Positions 42,501 to 52,366 of a stretch of 64,000 nt of DNA are shown piece by piece. A program made the position numbers and the translations under genes. Numbering within the stretch: the first letter of the stretch is position 1; each line of letters starts with the position of its first letter. The notes under the pieces are model-generated. The model saw only the letters and a program-made list of their open reading frames with translations. It was not told the origin of the DNA and ran no database searches. Source of the DNA: Cololabis saira (taxonomy: Eukaryota > Chordata > Actinopteri > Beloniformes > Belonidae); contig NC_084591.1 of assembly GCF_033807715.1 (NCBI RefSeq), forward strand, positions 45,965,868 to 46,029,867, written 5' to 3'.

Positions 42501-45500
42501 TCTGTTTTCAGCCACTCAGGTGAGACCCCGGGTCACACAGCTGTTTCTGTGCCACCGTCACTGCTGAGGCCTCAGTTTTGAGCGTGTCATGGACAACTAA
42601 ACAAACAAAACAGTATGACGTTACTAACAAATGCCTCTAATTGGTGAGTCTCTATTGAATTGGTCGCTGACGGAGTTCTCTCAGCTGTCATGAGCTCAAA
42701 CAGCTGTTGCAGGAAGCTGCTCCCTGCTCTCCTCACTGTGTTATTGATTAGTTCTATAATCAGAAGTTGGATGTTGAAAGAGCCAAATCGGACCAAAAAC
42801 ACACAAAACAAATATGTCTGGAAACATTTCGAGAAAAAAGTCTAAATGTCGAGGAAATAGTCAAAATTTCGAGAAAAAAGTCTAAATGTCGAGGAAATAG
42901 TCAAAATTTCGAGAAAAAAGTCGAAATGTCGAGATTAATGTTGAAGTACAATCTTGTGAAAAAAGTCGAAATGTTGAGAAAAAAATCGAAATGTCGAGAT
43001 TAAAAAGGAAAGGGAAAAAAGGAGAGAAAAAAAGAAAATAAAGAGGAAAAAATAAGAAAAAAAGGGGAAAAAAAGTCAAATATTTTTGAAAAAGCTCCAG
43101 GGAGCCACTAGGGCGGCGCTAAAGAGCCGCAGGTTGCCGACCCCTGGTCCAGCCCATGCACTCATTTCTCTGACCTGTTTGCCAGTGAGCAAATGCTGAA
43201 TGAAATGCTGCATCACCAGTGACGTGGTGCAGTCTCCTCTCTACTCTCCTTCATAGTGGATGTAAATCTCCCTGCTGTGGATTCTGACACACGGAGCCTC
43301 GCTACTGTTTTGTGCTTTCCATCCTCCAACACTGGCAGCTTCTCCATTATATTTGGTTTACTACTTCATGTGCGACTTTGAGGATTCTGTGTTTTGATGC
43401 GTGTTCTTTACTCCCTCTAAACGTCAGCAGTAATGATCACTAATGCTGCTGTTTTGAACGTGTGCAGGTGCCGGTGTGCAGGCTAACCGGCGTGGCCGGG
43501 GGGGCGGGCACCGCGGGAGAGGACGCTTCAACGTACGCCGAGACGGACCCATGAAGTTCGAGAAAGACTTTGACTTCGAGAGCGCCAACGCACAGTTCAA
43601 CAAGGAGGAGATCGACAGAGAATTTCAGAGCAAGCTGAAGCTAAAAGGTCCGTCTGTTCTCGGCTAACCCTCAAATATTAACAGGGACAATATTCCCACA
43701 TGAGGAGGTTTAACTAATCCTTCAGTCTGGTCAGACTCCTGTTAACGTGAGTTGATTTTCTCCTGTAACTGTCACACAGATGAGAAGACGGAGAAGACGG
43801 AGAAAGCGGTGAATGGGGAGGACAAAGGGGACTCGGGCGTGGAAACTCAGAACAGTGAAGGCAACGCAGAAGAAGAGGGCGACCCGCTCGGGCCCAACTG
43901 CTACTACGACAAGTCCAAGTCCTTCTTCGACAACATCTCCTGTGACGACACGAGGTACGACTCGGCCTGCAGGTTCTTCAGTGGAAGATAGTGTTGGCCC
44001 GATCACGGCATTTTCAAAACATCGGTATTGGCCAAAAAAGTATCCGGACATACCTAGTTATTAATGTTTTTAATATATCTGTTCATGTTCATTAAGCTGC
44101 TGCTATTCATTTCATCCATTCAGAATGTTGCACTAAGGTTAAGCCAAAAAGTATTTTAATTTTCTTGTGTTTGTGAGTTTGACTGGATGTCATTCAACTA
44201 CCTATTTTGAAGTTAAATGTATTTATTTTTGTTATTGCACTATTCTGCACTTTTTGTTTTATTTTACAATTTCATGTTTTTACATTTTGTGGCACCAGTG
44301 CTGATAAGTTTTGTTGAAATAAATGTCCATGTTGTTCTCCAATGGGCAATAACAGAAACTTAGGATAGTTTAGTTTTAGTCCTCTTTTTTAATTCATTGC
44401 CAAAATGTACCTGATCAGGAAATGTATCGGGAGCCAAAAAAAAGTGATTGGATCAGGAAAAATCGGGATCGACACATAATCAAACTCGGATCGGGAGCTA
44501 AAAAATCCTGTTTGGGACAACCCTAGTAGTAGGGCTGGGCGATATGGACCAAAAGTCATATCTCGATATTTTCTAGCTAAATGGCGATACTCGATATATA
44601 TCTCGATATTCTTTCTGTGCCTTAATTGGGAAACCCCATTATAGCATAGCATCTCTGTTAGCTTAATTTTTTTCTGAGGCAAACCCTTAAAAAAACAGTC
44701 AGTTTTAATACAAAGCCTCGTGCCAAATGTCACACAGGTACCTTTATTAACAGAGGTCTGCACAATATCAAGATGTATAAAACAAATGAAATAAAAATAA
44801 ACTGCCTGCATATATAGAATAAAAATGCTTCTTGAATAAAATAAAACAAATATCCCTTTCCTGCATAACAATTAAATTAAAATACACTGTGCAATTAATA
44901 CAGTGTAGACAGTAACAGGCAGACTTTCCTTTTTTTTTTTTTTTTTTTTTTTTTTATAAATCGATATAAACGATATTGTCTCGTACCATATCGTGTTTGA
45001 AAACATATCGATATATATTAAAATCTTGATATATCGCCCAGCCCTAACTAGTAGAAGAACTTATTAGATTTTCTGATTTGACACTTGGGGCAATCTAATT
45101 GGGTTTTCCTTCCTAATGGGGCCGCTCTCTAACTTTTTAAGGGAAATATGTAAATGTCTGGCAGAAGGAAGCAATGTGATGGAACTTTATTGAACTTAAT
45201 GAACCCGTTGAGCTGTTGAGTGCTGATGATAATCATCGTTCCTTCTTCTCCGTCCCTCTGTAATGATCTCCTGCTTGTGTTCTCTATTGTATTCATGAAT
45301 GACATGAGTGATGGGTCAGTGCAGCCTTCAGAAAGCCGGGTGTCCTTAATGCCATATTTTGTGAACGAGACAGGACCATTCATTATTTTACCAAGAGTAT
45401 AATCATCGACTGTTTTCTGTCTTCCAGAAAAGCGAATGACAAGTCCGGGTGCTCTGGGTTCCCACGGTGAGTGTTTTTAAGTGACTGCAATCATTTATTT

Positions 45501-48500
45501 TCAGTCTCCAAAACATGTATATTGTCATATTGTAGGTTTCACAGTCATTCAGATCATGTGAAGAATGAAGCAGGTGGATTCAGTCTGGCTGCACAAACAG
45601 AAATCTGAACTGAGAGATGAACTGCCAGCTTCAAGTCAAACAGACAACTGAGTCAGTCTGAGATTCCAGCAACAAGACACATGAAATTGGCTTTAAAAAT
45701 GTTACCCAACCTTTGTGCTAAAAAGCACTTCCCATTTCCACACTTACCACCTAAGAATGTATTGAAAACCATGTTGGAGCTGGATCCCAATGGGAAGAGG
45801 AGGATATCCAAGATTTACCAGGTGTTACTAGACATTCAATTCAATTTTCAATTAAATTTTTTATTTATATAGCGTCTAATACAACAAAAGTTGTCTCTAG
45901 ACGCTTTCCAGAGACCAGAACATAAACCCCCGAGCAATTATTACATAAACAATTGACCCCCCATCATGGGAAAACACCAGATTGAAATGAAGAGGACTGA
46001 TGAGGCATGACTAAATAGTTTGAAGCGTATCAACACCACTTCTCTGCATCAGGAATGGCCTTATTCAATTCAAAGTTGTGCATCCATTACACTATTGGAA
46101 AGAAAAATTGGCCAGAATATTTCCTGATGCCAACCCTGCAAGGCCGAGATGTAGCCGTAGCCCGGCTACGCTGGCTCATGTTCTGGTCATGCAGGTATGA
46201 ACAGCTTCTGGACAAAGATTTTCGAGGCTATTTCTCACATACGGGGTGTCAATGTTGGCCCCCATCCTGTAATCGCTGTTTTTGGAACAACACCCTCAGA
46301 CGTACAATTTACTATCTTGCAGTTAAATGCCATAGCTTTTTTACCACTGACGGCTCGGAGGCTGATTCTTATGCAGTGAAAGTTTAAACACTGGGTTAAG
46401 GAGGTGCTTTTTATGATCCCAATAGTTGAAATATAGTCGTGGCGGTCGTAAGGACAGATTTATTCAAGTCTGGACTCCCTTCATAGAATTCATTGAGAAC
46501 ATTTCTCTTACTTGATACTGTCCTAACATGAATATGAAGTGACCAGCTGGATCTGTGCGTGTGATTGAGAGTCCCCGTCATACTTTCAATTCAAAATATA
46601 AGTCTATCAAGGTGTGTGTGAGTGCATATCTACATACAGATATAGTGTGTTTACCTTTGTTTGTCGATTCTGTTTATTTATTTACATTTTATTTTACTTA
46701 TTCATTTACTTTTATCGTTTCTGACCTTGTAAGGTTGATTTGTTATTGAATGTTCATTCTTCTGTTACATGGAAAAAGCTATAAATAAAGTGTTTAAAAT
46801 AAAAGTTACCCAACCTTAATAGAGAATAATGAAAATGGTTGGGTATCAAGCGTACAGATGATTGCAGTGTGCCCCGATGGAAATACTGTTAACATTTGTA
46901 TTCATGAAGTAGATCAAATGGGGAGTAAGACGTTAATCATTTTTCTACCTCATACTGCTGCACCTTTCAGTTCTCTAATTGTATATATGTTAATAAGTGC
47001 CTACATTTGTTTATTTACTACATTTGTTTATTTACTTTACTGTTTGCTATTTTTAAATATGGGTACAGCGAGCGAAACAACCGGAGTCAAATTCCCTGTT
47101 GGACGATGTTCAAACTTGGCCAATAAAGATGATTCTGATTCTGAACCAGATCCAGTGTGATTCCAGTGCTGGTCATTCTTGCTGCTCTCTGAATCTTCCC
47201 CTCCTCTGCTTCCCGTAGAGAGCGGAGGCAGACCTGGGCCGAGGAGAGGAGGATGAATGCCGAGACGTTTGGCATCCCGCTGCGACAAGGTCGAGGCCGC
47301 GGCGGTTACCGCGGCCGTGGCGGCGTGCCGTTCCGTGGAGGCCGGGGTCGCCCGGCCAGCCGGGGCTCCTTCGGTCCCATGCAGGGAGGAGGCGGCTTCA
47401 GGGGGGGGTACCGGGGGAACCAGGCGGGCCGGGAGTTCGCTGACTTATCGTACAGGGTAAAGGTTTTCATTCTTTATTTCTTTGAATTTTTACAGTTTCT
47501 TTGTGTTCCTTTTTTTCCTCTCATGTCTTCATCCCCCCCCTCTTTTATCTGCCTGTGGCAGAACTGTACAGCCGAGCCTCACTGTCTCAGTCGCACACAC
47601 TGCACTGCAGCGCCACCGTGAGCTCCGACTCAGAGACGTCTCGGTCAGTGTAGGCCAGTGTTGGCAACCCAAAATGTTGAAAGAGCCATATTGGACCAAA
47701 AACACAAAAAACAAATATGTCTGGAGCCGCAAAAAATGAAAAGTCTTGTATAAGCCTTAGAATGAAGACAAATGGCGAAAGGTGAAATGTCAAGAAAAAA
47801 GGTGAAATGTTGAGAAAAAAATCTAAATTTTGAGAAAAAAGTCAATGGCGAGAAAAAAGTCGAAATGTCGAGGAAATAGTTGAAATTTTGAGAAAAAAGT
47901 TGAAATTTTGAAAAAAAAGTTGAAATGTCGAGAAAAAAGTCGAAATGTCGAGGAAATAGTCGAAATTTTGAGAAAAAAGTTGAAATCTCGAGAAAAAAGT
48001 TGAAATGTCGAGATTGTTGAAGTACAATCTCGAGAAAAAAGTTGAAATGTTGAGGGAAAAAAAGTTGAAATGTCGAAAAAGTTGAAATGTCGAGAAAAAA
48101 ATCTAAATTTCGAGAGAAAAAAAGTTGAAATATCGAGAAAAAAAAGTAGAAATTTCGAGATTAAAAAGGAAAGTAAGAAAAAAAGGAAAAAAAGAGAAAA
48201 AAAAGTCAAACATTTTTGAAAAAGCTTCAGGGAGCCACTAGGGCGGCGCTAAAGAGGCACGCCCTCTAAACGTGAAGGGCGAACTGGGGTTCGGCAAGTA
48301 ATGAGTTGCCGAACCCCAGTGTAGTTGTACAGGGGTGTGTTTATTTGGTCAGTAGTTGTACAGGGGTGTGTTTATTTGGTCAGTAGTTGTACGGGGGTGT
48401 GTTTATTTGGTCAGTAGTTGTACAGGGGTGTGTTTATTTTCTCCTCATTAACGTGTGCTGATAAGACGTTCAACACAGTTAATCCTGAAGTAATGCAATC

Positions 48501-49008
48501 AAGATGGTTAACTTCACAGGGACACACGTCTGCTTTTAGCCTGTGCTCTGCAACCAAATAATTGATCAGATTAAGTTAAATGTTTAAAAAAAAAACATGA
48601 TTTGTCATGAACAGTGTGTACTGAATACTTTTTTTGTATGAGTTTAGCTGCCAGGCCAATTATGTTTTAACCCACGTTAGTGAAGTGAATCCACAAATGT
48701 CTTTGCCCGTTTGTTGCCAAACATTCATCCTCAAACCTTAAAAAAGTCAACTTTTTCAGTAACTAATCTTGGCTTTCTAAAGGATTTGTGTCGCTCGTGA
48801 AGCCAACACATTAGTCCATCACTATCTTCATTATTGGACATCTTTTTTACCATATTTTGGTTTCTCCATCTAGAGATATGCACTTAATGATTCTGACAAT
48901 AAACACTTTTTTTTTCTTATATAAGAATAGTGAACCCTTTGTTTTTAACAGTGCATGTCTCTGTTTGCTTCTCTTTTCTTCCAGAAGGACAACAAAGTGG
49001 CTGCATAG
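33471..49008 (+). CDS. lsm14a: LSM14A mRNA-silencing protein (RAP55 family), complete
   Basis: LSM14A binds mRNA and the DDX6/4E-T machinery, repressing translation and seeding P-bodies in the cytoplasm. Eight exons join in phase: 33471-33591, 36260-36423, 37568-37733, 42199-42519, 43468-43647, 43780-43954, 47219-47456 and 48985-49008, giving 462 residues (human about 463). Domains: N-terminal LSm fold (about 1-82, [20 protein letters not shown]), Ser/Pro linker, RGG patch (266-277), DFDF box (291-294, [19 protein letters not shown]), FFD box (366-368), TFG box (392-394) and a C-terminal RGG tail ending KDNKVAA. It is LSM14A rather than B by [24 protein letters not shown] and [10 protein letters not shown]. 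The ATG at 33,471 was chosen by homology; the frame is open upstream to an ATG at 33,285. An exon expected after exon 3 was not found. Confidence 0.95.
33845..33925 (+). mobile_element. LINE 3'-UTR tail in lsm14a intron 1
   Basis: TTGTAAATAAGAATGTTATT then CCTGCCTGGTTAAATAAAGG: the terminal piece of an L2/Rex-type LINE, comparable with the tail beside taf4 exon 7 (11,430-11,452). Confidence 0.55.
33926..34353. other. lsm14a intron 1, no gene seen
   Basis: No bounded repeat or reading frame recognised. Confidence 0.35.
34370..34784 (+). mobile_element. Retroposed LINE 3' UTR fragment
   Basis: About 415 bases ending GTTAAATAAAATAAAA and flanked by a 16-bp direct duplication CAACAACATCCGAACA (34,354-34,369 and 34,785-34,800). 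The tail and duplication show target-primed insertion; no coding part is left. Confidence 0.78.
34801..36259. other. lsm14a intron 1, mostly unassigned
   Basis: Holds a perfect 16-bp hairpin at 35,231-35,268 and otherwise AT-rich DNA without recognisable coding sequence. Confidence 0.45.
36260..36423 (+). CDS. lsm14a: lsm14a exon 2 (rest of LSm domain)
   Basis: [40 protein letters not shown] and [10 protein letters not shown]; acceptor GTCAG/TG, donor CAG/GTATGT, phase 1-0. Nearly identical to vertebrate LSM14A. Confidence 0.97.
36512..37509. mobile_element. hAT element (CAGGGGTCTTCAACT ends) in lsm14a intron 2
   Basis: Ends CAGGGGTCTTCAACT and CAGGGATATTCAACT (complement), perfect 8-bp target duplication CCCTATTG (36,504-36,511 and 37,510-37,517). 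998 bp and non-coding. It occupies most of intron 2, leaving 88 bases to the upstream donor and 58 to the downstream acceptor. Confidence 0.9.
37568..37733 (+). CDS. lsm14a: lsm14a exon 3
   Basis: [20 protein letters not shown] to [18 protein letters not shown]; acceptor CTCCAG, donor TTG/GTAAGT, phase 0-1. Ser/Pro-rich linker. Confidence 0.93.
37734..38852. other. lsm14a intron 3, first part
   Basis: A fragment at about 37,930-38,090 (ACGATTCCTCAAATAATTCG; TTCGAGGAATCGTTTAATTT) looks like the end of a hAT-like repeat. The exon expected here in LSM14A was not seen. Confidence 0.45.
38853..39134. mobile_element. Small hAT-like MITE (TAGGCCTGGGCAATAA end)
   Basis: Left end TAGGCCTGGGCAATAAACC; right part TTTATACCTTTATCGAGGTA ... 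GGTCATAGCCTCA. Flanked by GTTCTGAT (38,845-38,852) and GTTCTAAT (39,135-39,142), 7 of 8 matching. Confidence 0.6.
39206..39659 (+). mobile_element. hAT MITE 'GGGGTCGGCAACCC', copy 2
   Basis: Ends CAGGGGTCTGCAACCC and CAGGAGTCGGCAACCC (complement), flanks GTCTAGAT / GTGTAGAC (6 of 8 matching). Interior with CGAGAAAAAAGTCGAAATGT units and GAGCCACTAGGGCGGCGC. lsm14a intron 3. Confidence 0.85.
39660..40560. other. lsm14a intron 3, no gene seen
   Basis: (GATA)n then TACTTTATTAATTCATC at 39,729-39,775 is a (GATA)n-tailed retroposon end, like that at 58,460-58,545. Otherwise nothing recognised. Confidence 0.45.
40561..40635. mobile_element. Short palindromic MITE, copy 3 (half element)
   Basis: CpG-rich ACACGGCGCGCGTCGCCGTG centre followed by GCGTTGGTGTAACGCAGAAC and ATAAATCAGCCTTTA; the left arm is missing. 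Confidence 0.72.
41492..42162 (-). mobile_element. hAT element with BED finger remnant, copy 2
   Basis: Ends TAGGGCTGAAACTAACCACT and TAGGGCTGAAACGATTCGTC (complement), perfect 8-bp target duplication TCCCTAAC (41,484-41,491 and 42,163-42,170). The minus strand (41,976-41,776) encodes a BED-finger fragment with [15 protein letters not shown] and HLKRKH, but the first metal-binding Cys is replaced by Tyr (YKVC). Same family as 11,946-12,840. Ends 36 bases before lsm14a exon 4. Confidence 0.9.
42199..42519 (+). CDS. lsm14a: lsm14a exon 4
   Basis: [40 protein letters not shown] to VFSHS; acceptor CTCCAG/GT, donor TCAG/GTGAGA, phase 1-1. The SLRKSPT-EQ and RRSP motifs match LSM14A; the C-terminal third is divergent. 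The acceptor lies 36 bases after the end of a hAT element. Confidence 0.92.
42771..43146 (+). mobile_element. hAT MITE 'GGGGTCGGCAACCC', copy 3 (left end lost)
   Basis: Starts inside the left arm (ATGTTGAAAGAGCC) and keeps the right end (GAGCCGCAGGTTGCCGACCCCTG). Right flank GTCCAGCC. lsm14a intron 4. Confidence 0.78.
43468..43647 (+). CDS. lsm14a: lsm14a exon 5 (RGG patch and DFDF box)
   Basis: [20 protein letters not shown], then [20 protein letters not shown] and [10 protein letters not shown]; acceptor GTGCAG/GT, donor AAAG/GTCCGT (unusual at +3/+4), phase 1-1. Confidence 0.96.
43780..43954 (+). CDS. lsm14a: lsm14a exon 6 (FFD box)
   Basis: [40 protein letters not shown] then TR; acceptor CACAG/AT, donor CGAG/GTACGA, phase 1-2. 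The FFD motif (EDC4-binding in the family) is intact. Confidence 0.96.
43989..44525. mobile_element. hAT MITE (TAGGGTTGTCCC-type ends)
   Basis: Left end TAGTGTTGGCCCGATCACGG; right end complement TAGGGTTGTCCCAAACAGG. Left flank GTGGAAGA. The right flank reads GTAG, then a second hAT insertion, then AAGA, which rebuilds GTAGAAGA (7 of 8). It begins 34 bases after the lsm14a exon 6 donor. Confidence 0.78.
44530..45046. mobile_element. hAT MITE (TAGGGCTGGGCGATAT family), copy 2
   Basis: Ends TAGGGCTGGGCGATATGGAC and TAGGGCTGGGCGATATATCA (complement), flanks CCTAGTAG / ACTAGTAG (7 of 8). It was inserted at the boundary of the preceding hAT element. The interior matches 15,939-16,524 but differs by a T-run expansion near 44,930-44,955. 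Confidence 0.88.
45428..45466 (+). CDS. lsm14a: lsm14a candidate 39-nt cassette exon
   Basis: Bounded by a strong acceptor (CTGTCTTCCAG) and donor (CACG/GTGAGT), with phase 2 at both sides. Inclusion would add exactly 13 residues ([13 protein letters not shown]) between the FFD box and the TFG box without a frameshift. It is not in the main LSM14A protein known to me, and is called from splice sites and phase only. Confidence 0.55.
45680..46805 (+). pseudogene. Decayed L1-type LINE 3' part with inserted repeat
   Basis: 45,750-45,830 reads [20 protein letters not shown] (the linker before the C-terminal ORF2 region). After an inserted repeat (45,838-46,015) it resumes with [20 protein letters not shown] and degenerate knuckle sequence to TARRLIL. 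3' UTR ends ATAAATAAAGTGTTTAAAAT. Multiple stops and frameshifts; older than the LINE at 1,054. Confidence 0.7.
45838..46015. repeat. Inserted retroposon-like repeat
   Basis: TTTTTTATTTATATAGCGTC then CAACAAAAGTTGTCTC and CCCCGAGCAATTATTACATA: a recurring fish repeat type, interrupting the LINE remnant. Class not determined. Confidence 0.5.
47219..47456 (+). CDS. lsm14a: lsm14a exon 7 (TFG box and RGG tail)
   Basis: [20 protein letters not shown] then [11 protein letters not shown] repeats to REFADLSYR; acceptor CCGTAG/A, donor AGG/GTAAAG, phase 2-0. Confidence 0.96.
47656..48318 (+). mobile_element. hAT MITE 'GGGGTCGGCAACCC', copy 4
   Basis: Left end CAGTGTTGGCAACCC, interior of about twenty TTGAAATGTCGAGAAAAAAG units, right end GAGTTGCCGAACCCCA. 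Flanks GTGTAGGC / GTGTAGTT (6 of 8). The right end carries an extra inverted copy of itself, forming a perfect 15-bp hairpin (48,283-48,320). lsm14a intron 7. Confidence 0.8.
48323..48439. repeat. 31-bp tandem repeat, 3.8 copies
   Basis: Unit AGTTGTACAGGGGTGTGTTT ATTTGGTCAGT starts at 48,323, 48,354, 48,385 and 48,416. It abuts the right flank of the preceding MITE. Confidence 0.9.
48985..49008 (+). CDS. lsm14a: lsm14a exon 8 (C-terminus)
   Basis: Acceptor TTCCAG then AAG GAC AAC AAA GTG GCT GCA TAG: KDNKVAA, an LSM14A C-terminal ending. Too short to call without the gene context. Confidence 0.9.
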   Translation, partial: KDNKVAA

Positions 49009-50884
49009 TTCCGGCAGGAGGACATGTGGAACTTCTTCTTGACGCTTCGGTGGAAAACAAATAGTTTTGGTTTCTATTTTGACTAAAATAATGAAATGAT
49101 CTTCTAGTTGTATATTTGTCACCAGCACTGGGGTAGACTGCTTGAGTGCAGCTTTAACTTTCCATATCTGTCAGCGACGGTGATATGGTTCATTAGAGAA
49201 ACTTGTCGACTAAAAAGATGTCCAGGTGGCGGAAAATGATGCTGTATAAATGTTTCTTTGCCCGAGCCTGTGTTGATAAGATTTTGTTAGCTGTGGAAGG
49301 CTCGTGCACATGCGTTGTGTGACGCTGACGCTCACTGACATAGCTTTACAGGGGTAGAGTTGATCCTGGCTCTGTCACAACCTCTTTAACATGTATTTTT
49401 CTACTGTTGCATAGATTTTGCGTCCAGTCATGTCATCAACCCGCTCCACGAAACATTGCTCCCCCCCGTGCTCATGGGTCTCACCCCAACTCTCACTTTT
49501 TCACTACTCCTTTCTTTCCCCCCCTTAGCTGTTATGCAAGTTCTTTCATTTGAAGTGTTATTTCTTCACTCTGTTTAATGTTAGTATTAGGGAGCTGCTG
49601 GTAGCCATCCGTTAACTGGATTTTGTGGTAGCTTTCAATTCTGGGTTCTCACAGAAAAAGGGTCACAACTTGGGTTTGGGTTTTCATTTTCCCGTCATAA
49701 ATAGAGTTCTGAATACAATCCATTGTCCCATGTTTCCACACATCACACGTTTAAAGACTACTGAGTCATTAAATTAAATCACATGCTCCGCATGCTGATG
49801 AACACTTATCATAATTCAGTGAAAAACTTAATTCATCTAAGATGGGGAAATTATTAAAAAAAAATAAGGAGGAAAATACAATAAGCCACAGGAAAACAGG
49901 AAATAGAGTAAAGTTCTGCACACAGTTTGGATCTTCATTCATTCTGGATCTTTACATTAGTTTGCAGCAATTGCATCGTGGGTAAAAGAAAATGGAAATC
50001 AGAAAATTAGCCTAAAAATATGCCCTGAGGAAAAATGAAGTAAATGAAACCCTTTTTAACATGATTATAGGACACCAACACTCTCATTCATTGGAAACTA
50101 TTGATGACCTGTGTGCACAGTTGGAATGGAAATGGGAGACTTGAGTGTCTATATTCAAGTAACAATGTTCATTTTTTGTGTATATTATTTAATTTGACGT
50201 TTGCTGATCAAATTTGAAAGTGAGTGTTAGGATTACGGAGCACAGGAGGGCGACAGAACGTTAAAAGAAGCTCTTGTTTCTCAGTGAATTATGACCCAGC
50301 AGGAATAATAATAAACGCCCACTCAGATGAACATTGAGCACTTCTTTTGTTTTAATGTGTGCACATTGATGTTGCTGTACATAAAGGTGTTTGCACTTCC
50401 CTGCCGTGTTTCTTGATGCCTCCCGTCTGGCCGTGTGCAGGCAGCAGCCGCTAAAGGAAGTGACGTCAAAAATATTAAATTAAAAACCCTGTGACCAAAT
50501 TGCCCTGTAGTGACACATTAGAAATATTTATACACTTGTTTCTGAGGTTTGGAAGCAGTTGGGTCTGACTTCTGCTGAGTTTGAACTCTGGCTGCTATTT
50601 GGGTCATTTTTGTGGGAAATTTTCTAGATATCCTTTTTTTTTTTTTCAGTGGATAAAGAATGATGGTTTTCTATGAATCCATTTTGACAAGCAGTTCCCC
50701 TCAGGCAGGTTTTTGGTTCAGACCCAATCCATCCTGGTTGTACCAGGCTCACTGGGAAAAAATGAACAAATCACACTTTTGGAGCACTAACAGGGAAAAA
50801 AAGAATCTGTTACTGATGTGATGTGATTACTAAATTTGGCTTTTCTGATTCCAACAGTCGCAGTAAACTGAAACGGTGATACTT
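49009..50884 (+). other. lsm14a 3' UTR and downstream DNA
   Basis: Low repeat content compared with the rest of the window, no further coding frame. Candidate polyadenylation signals include AATAAA within TAATAATAAACGCC near 50,305. The true 3' end cannot be fixed from sequence alone. Confidence 0.5.
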
Positions 50885-51294
50885 CACTGCAAAAACTCAA
50901 AATCTTAACAAGAATATTTGTCTCATTTCTAGTTAAAATGTCTCATTTTTAGTCAAAGAAAATCTCATTACACTTAAAACAAGACTCATCACTGGAAAAA
51001 CAACAATTTTCACCTGTTTCAAGTAAATTTTCACTTAAAATAAGTAGAAAAATCTGCCAGTGGAACAAGATTTTTTTTGCATGTAATGAGAAGATAAATC
51101 TTGTCCCACTGGCAGATTTTTCTACTTATTTCAAGTGAAAATCTACTTGAAACGGGTGAAAATAGTCAAATAACAAGTTATTTTTCTGGTAATGATTCTT
51201 GTTTTAAGTGTAATGAGATTTTTTGACTAAAAATGAGACATTTAAACTAGAAATAAGACAAATATTCCTGGTAAGATTTTGAGTTTTTGCAGTG
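50885..51294. mobile_element. Palindromic MITE (CACTGCAAAAACTCAAAATC ends)
   Basis: About 410 bases forming one long imperfect inverted repeat. Arm modules include TCTTAACAAGAATATTTGTC, TGTAATGAGATTTT and AAAATCTGCCAGTGG, each mirrored on the other arm. No target duplication identified. Confidence 0.82.
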
Positions 51295-52366
51295 TTTTAG
51301 GTACTTCTTTAACAGTCCAAATATGTGCTTCATTCAGAACACCACCATAACTGATGATGGTGCAATAACTGGTTGCAGCCTTTATTTTCTAGTTATATCC
51401 TAGGTCTTCTTGAACATTTTGGGAAAAATTCCAAAACTGAATGAATCCCCCTCCCCTCGGCCAGTCTGTTTATCTCCTGAAACCGTGACGGCTTTCAGAA
51501 CCACAACCTCATTAGTAAGAAATGTCACATGACCCAGTTTGTGCTCAGTCAGATTAGAGAATAAAGATTTGAGCCACACATTTTAAGGCTTTCCAGTCCA
51601 GTTTTGCACACTTGTCAGTACACGGCATCGTAACGCATCCTCGGCATGTTTCCTCTCAGTTTTCGGAGGCTTTTTCCTCACGGTCAGACACACAGGGTTG
51701 GTTTTCCAGTCGGGATGGACGACGTGTTTGGGCAGACGGGGTTGCATAACTGCAGAAGCATGTTTGGTGACAGTCCCTCATCATTATCACAATATATAAC
51801 TGAAAAAGTGAGATTTTAAATGATTCATTGTAAAAAATAATAAAACACTAAATTCAATTTGCAGAAAATGGTTTCCTTATTTTAATTTTAGGGCTTTTAT
51901 TATAATTCAGGTATTGATCATTTCTTAAGAGAGTTTAACAATAAAATCTTGACATTTCAAATGAGGCAGATGCAGAACAACCTGACAGGATCCTGGTCAT
52001 TGATTATTTTACAACAAAATAAGAAGTTATTTATAAAGCGGTCAGTGTAAGTTTTGGGGGGATGGATTCATGCATTAATCTAGAGAACTGGGATTAAAGT
52101 TTTTAATTCTATTTAAAAGTTGTGCCTTGGTCTTTTCACCTCTTTCCTCACAAACAGTGCGTTCACCTACGTGTGCTGGCTGAAAGTCTCCTTATATCCT
52201 CTGAACTGCTGGGGACTTGAGAAGGAAGTTCCAGAAGCTTTCAGAGATGTTTGTGGACAGCGTTCAGCGGTGGATTAGGAGTTTTGGAGTGTATAAAGAA
52301 AGCAGTACCATTCCAAAATGTCCACTAAGTGGACTCCTATTACTCACAAACCTGTTCATGTATATT
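51295..52366. other. Intergenic, no gene seen
   Basis: Unique-looking sequence; an AATAAA at about 51,560 (GAGAATAAAGATTTG) is another possible lsm14a polyadenylation signal. Confidence 0.4.

Noticed and set aside
48323..48439. CRISPR-like array of 31-bp repeats
   Set aside because: Head-to-tail units without spacers, in an intron.
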